A stretch of 64,000 nt of DNA from Streptomyces sp. NBC_01198 (lineage in GTDB: Bacteria; Actinomycetota; Actinomycetes; Streptomycetales; Streptomycetaceae). Location of the stretch: NCBI RefSeq assembly GCF_036010485.1, contig NZ_CP108568.1, positions 6,370,001 through 6,434,000 on the forward strand. Direction: 5' to 3'. Both the position numbers and the translations under genes were made by a program. Shown in pieces: positions 61,404 to 64,000 of this stretch; within the stretch, counting starts at the first letter, position 1; every line of letters starts with the position of its first letter. Under the pieces are notes generated by a model. That model was not told where the DNA came from. It saw nothing but the letters and a program-made list of their open reading frames with translations, and made no database searches.

Positions 61404-62564
61404 TCACAGATACAGGCCGTCAGCGGCCTGGGCGGGGACCGGCAGTGCCGAGGTGGTGCCGCGGCGCAGGGCGTACAGCTCGGCGAGCGTCGCGCCGTCC
61501 CGGCCGACGCCCTCCGGGGTGCCGAGCCAGTTCACCGCCTCGTCGCGGCTGAGCGGGCCGACCTCGATCCTGGCCAGGCAGCGGCCCGGGCGGACCACCG
61601 CGGGGTGCAGGCGCTCCAGGTCCTCGTTGGTGGTGATGCCCACCAGCACGTTGCGGCCCTGGCCGAGCAGGCCGTCGGTGAGATTGAGCAGCCGGGACAG
61701 CGCCTGGCCGGTCTGGTGCTTGGCCTGACCGCGGATCAGCTCGTCGCAGTCCTCAAGCAGCAGCAGCCGCCAGCGCCCGCCCGCGGTGCCGTCGTCCTCG
61801 CCGATGGCGATGTCCATCAGGTAGCCGACGTCGTTGAACAGCCGCTCCGGGTCCAGGACGCAGTCGACCTGGCACCATTCCCGCCAGGAACGCGCCAGGG
61901 TGCGCAGCGCCGACGTCTTGCCGGTGCCGGGCGGGCCGTGGAGCAGCAGGAGCCGCCCGGTGATGTCGTCCACGCTGAGCTTCATCAGGCCGTCCATCGC
62001 GTCGGCGACCTGCGCGGTGTAGTTGCCGCGCAGCTCCTCCCAGGTGGCCGCGGAGATCTGCCGGGTGGTGCGGTGCGGTCCGCGGCGCGGCGAGACGTAC
62101 CAGAAGCCCATGGTGACGCTCTCCGGCTCCGGCTCCGGCTCGTCCTCCGCGTCGTCCACCGACGACTTGAGCACCTGCTCGGCGAGTTCGTCGGTGGCCG
62201 CCGCCACCGTGACGTCGGCGCCGCGGTTCCAGCGCGAGATGAGGATCGTCCAGCCGTCGCCCTCGGCGAGGGTGGCGCTGCGGTCCTTGTCGCGCGCCTG
62301 TCGCAGCACGGTGGCGTCCGGCGGCAGCAGTGTCAGCCCGGACTTGACGCTCTCCAGCGACGCGCCCCGGGCGAACGGGTGCTCACCGGAGGTGAACCGG
62401 CCGAGGAAGAGCGCGTCGACCACGTCCGACGGCGAGTCGCTGTCGTCGAGACGCAGATGGATGGGAAGGGCGCGGTGCGGCGCGGTCGGCTCGGCGGCCC
62501 GGCCCGATCCTGGTCCGGTGGTGGGCGGCACTTGCCTCCTCGGTTCACGGGGTGTCGCGGACAT
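61404..62564 (-). CDS. AAA+ ATPase with DUF5925-like N-terminal domain
   Basis: A 386-residue cytosolic ATPase. The N-terminal part (residues 25-155) includes DVVDALFLGRFTSGEHPFAR and DGWTILISRWNRGADVTVAA. The AAA+ core has Walker A LLLLHGPPGTGKTSALRTLA, Walker B RLLLLEDCDELIRG, sensor 1 NVLVGITTNEDLERLHPAVV and the arginine-containing RPGRCLARIEVGPLSRDEA. No protease or peptidase motif is present. ATG 62564 gives MSATPREPRRQVPPTT; GTG 62582 would add six residues. Client unknown. Confidence 0.85.
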   Translation of the reverse strand: MSATPREPRRQVPPTTGPGSGRAAEPTAPHRALPIHLRLDDSDSPSDVVDALFLGRFTSGEHPFARGASLESVKSGLTLLPPDATVLRQARDKDRSATLAEGDGWTILISRWNRGADVTVAAATDELAEQVLKSSVDDAEDEPEPEPESVTMGFWYVSPRRGPHRTTRQISAATWEELRGNYTAQVADAMDGLMKLSVDDITGRLLLLHGPPGTGKTSALRTLARSWREWCQVDCVLDPERLFNDVGYLMDIAIGEDDGTAGGRWRLLLLEDCDELIRGQAKHQTGQALSRLLNLTDGLLGQGRNVLVGITTNEDLERLHPAVVRPGRCLARIEVGPLSRDEAVNWLGTPEGVGRDGATLAELYALRRGTTSALPVPAQAADGLYL

Positions 62565-62838
62565 GTGTCCATGATCGGGCACCCGCGCCCTTTTGGCCCA
62601 GTGTTTTTCCGCCCGGCCGCGGACGCCGCCCGCGCCGGACGTCCGCTGGTCACCGAGGGTGGCGGAACAGGTGTACGGTTCCGTTCACTGTTCGACTGCG
62701 GAGCCCCCGATGGTGTCAACACCCTTGAGAAGTAGGTGAATCGGGCATCCGGGTCGGACGTGGGATGCGCACGTGACGCGGCGGGGCGATAGGGTTAGCC
62801 TGCCCGGGCCGGGTGCCCTCGTCAGGGTGGGGAGAGTC

Positions 62839-63102
62839 ATGGAACAGATAGCGATGCACGGCAGGCCGCGAGTGCCTGCCATCAGTGCGGGAACGGGTGC
62901 GTCCAGTGCGCGTCTCGACCGGCACCTGGCGATACTGGCCGGGCCGGCCCTGCCGCAGCGCGAGACCGAGGAGGCGACCGTGCTGATGCGCGAGCTCACC
63001 TCGCGCAACACCGTGCACACCACGGCCAATCGTGGTGCCAGGGTCTCGCTCTTCGCCCCGCTCCGACGGCTGCGCAGATCGCTCTTCGGCAACCGCCGCT
63101 GA
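62839..63102 (+). CDS. Small basic conserved hypothetical protein
   Basis: An 87-residue basic protein. It starts MEQIAMHGRPRVPAISAGTG, with GASSARLDRHLAILAGPALP in the middle and the C-terminal amphipathic ARVSLFAPLRRLRRSLFGNR. No domain is recognised. GGGGAGAG 5-12 nt before the ATG at 62839 supports the start. TAGGGT at 62790-62795 is a possible -10. The basic amphipathic tail might bind membrane or nucleic acid. Confidence 0.75.
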   Translation: MEQIAMHGRPRVPAISAGTGASSARLDRHLAILAGPALPQRETEEATVLMRELTSRNTVHTTANRGARVSLFAPLRRLRRSLFGNRR

Positions 63103-63230
63103 ACGGTTTCCGCTGTTCGCGCGCTCTTCCGTAGTGCTCCGGTGCGCCCTCGTCCCACTCCCGCGTCAGCCGCGCCCGCCTCTCCCCGCCGGCCGGCCAC
63201 GCGGATGCGGACTTCCGTGCCCCGCGGCCC

Positions 63231-64000
63231 TCACACCAGCGCGAACTGCCCGTCAGGTCCCTCTTCACGATGGTCGAGTACGGACGCCGGCCTGCGCCTG
63301 GCCGCCGGCACCGGCAGGACGCCCGCGTCGCGCAGTGCCCTCGCGGTGATCGTGCGGCCGGGCCGGTCCGCCAGGCTGCGGGCCAGCGCGTCCCGCGCGC
63401 CGTCCGACTCGGCGAGCAGGGTCAGGACGCTGATCACTTCCAGCAGGTCCGAGGTGCAGTGCCGGGTCCAGCGCGGCGGTCGCAGCGCTTCGAGCGAACC
63501 AGGCGCGCCCGGCGCCGTACGCCGCTCCCACCACGCCTCCAGGACCCGCACCCCGCCGACCCTACGATCCCAGGCGGCAGGCGCGACCGGGGAGATCCGG
63601 CCCGCACCGATCCGCAGTTCGCGCTGCTCCCGGTCGTACTCCAGCTCCTCCTGGCCCGGTGCCGCGGGCAGCGGCGCCCGGACGTAGGGACGGCTGCCGC
63701 CGGGCAGCCGGGGCGCCGCCGGGTCGCGCCCCTCGGCCGGGTCGGCGAGCCGGGCGCCGCGGGTGTGCAGCCACAGCAGGCGGCCGCCCAGTGCGACGCC
63801 GCTGCGCCAGTCGCCGGGGTCGGCGGGGAAGGGCACCTCGCAGCCGCCGGGCGCCGGGCGGGCCGCGGCGGCCACCCAGGCCAGGACGTCCCGCGCGGTG
63901 ACCTCGGCGGCCAGCCGCGCCGAGAGCAGGCCGAGCAGGCCGGGGGCGAGGTTGGGGTCCCTGCCGCCCGGCTGCCGGAAGAGCGGGCGTATCCGGCCCG
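63231..64000 (-). CDS. Type ISP restriction/modification-like protein, C-terminal part (5' end beyond window)
   Basis: The minus-strand frame runs open to the window edge, and 256 codons are visible. The visible C-terminal part matches the type ISP C-terminal domain: VALGGRLLWLHTRGARLADP, RPYVRAPLPAAPGQEELEYD, then REQRELRIGAGRISPVAPAA and WDRRVGGVRVLEAWWERR. In full proteins this domain lies after an N6-adenine methyltransferase domain, here outside the window. In streptomycetes such proteins are often solitary DNA methyltransferase-like proteins without helicase/nuclease parts; I cannot decide from this piece. No start can be assigned. Confidence 0.75.
   Translation of the reverse strand, partial: GRIRPLFRQPGGRDPNLAPGLLGLLSARLAAEVTARDVLAWVAAAARPAPGGCEVPFPADPGDWRSGVALGGRLLWLHTRGARLADPAEGRDPAAPRLPGGSRPYVRAPLPAAPGQEELEYDREQRELRIGAGRISPVAPAAWDRRVGGVRVLEAWWERRTAPGAPGSLEALRPPRWTRHCTSDLLEVISVLTLLAESDGARDALARSLADRPGRTITARALRDAGVLPVPAARRRPASVLDHREEGPDGQFALV

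Overview
The window is high-GC actinobacterial chromosome and looks like a Streptomyces or a close relative (Streptomycetaceae). The evidence is GC-rich third codon positions throughout, frequent GTG and occasional TTG starts, many 1-4 nt stop/start overlaps, and a conserved actinobacterial backbone: tlyA-nadK-recN, pyrG-nudix, ald-parA-scpA-scpB-pseudouridine synthase, tyrA-cmk-plsC-der, and further on a SepF-like gene and dnaE2-imuB. The same backbone (tlyA, ppnK, recN, pyrG, nudix, parA, scpA, scpB, pseudouridine synthase, cmk, der) is known from mycobacteria, so most of this is core genome and not an island.

Layout. 1-1.5 kb: the 3' part of a 23S rRNA, a 5S rRNA and the rrn terminator. 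1.6-6.2 kb: a very repetitive Arg/Asp-rich TPR protein, a DUF1015 protein and a NagD-type HAD phosphatase. 6.3-8.3 kb: an iron-uptake remnant, with an iron-box promoter, a 17-codon upstream ORF and a siderophore-interacting reductase on one side and a decayed siderophore ABC ATPase pseudogene on the other, then an SCP2 protein. 8.4-20.7 kb: an H1-like Lys/Ala-rich protein, tlyA, nadK, recN, an MraY-like membrane protein, a glycosyltransferase, a GH15 hydrolase, pyrG and a Nudix ADP-ribose hydrolase. 20.8-34.5 kb: an AfsR-like NTPase/TPR protein without a DNA-binding domain, alanine dehydrogenase, a ParA/partner/ScpA/ScpB/pseudouridine synthase operon, a nucleotidyltransferase, and tyrA-cmk-plsC-der. 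34.5-45.2 kb: cell-envelope and accessory genes (Rpf-like transglycosylase, glycosyltransferase, I78 inhibitor, PAP2 phosphatase, MFS pump, glutaryl-CoA dehydrogenase type enzyme, SepF-like protein, DUF5685 protein with a Cys/Asp tail). 45.2-53 kb: an orphan leader peptide of the actinobacterial sulfur type, two unusually short luciferase-like monooxygenase genes, a streptogrisin-type protease, and several regulator/transporter pairs. 53-57.6 kb: an SOS-type mutasome (LexA box, dnaE2, catalytically dead imuB). 57.6-64 kb: a kinase-like orphan, a divergent cupin/MarR pair with a clear multi-site operator, a methyltransferase-Nudix fusion with a GntR partner, an AAA+ ATPase, and the C-terminal part of a type ISP DNA methyltransferase/restriction-like protein cut by the window edge.

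The items most worth following up are the decayed siderophore ATPase opposite a live iron box with its upstream ORF, the orphan sulfur-type leader peptide beside the compacted monooxygenase pair, the Cys/Asp tail of the DUF5685 protein, the charge-patterned repeat protein beside the rRNA operon, the ParA/RHH-like partner fused into the SMC-kleisin operon, and a dispersed intergenic repeat with the core GAACTGCGCG. No CRISPR array, insertion sequence, prophage or tRNA gene was seen.
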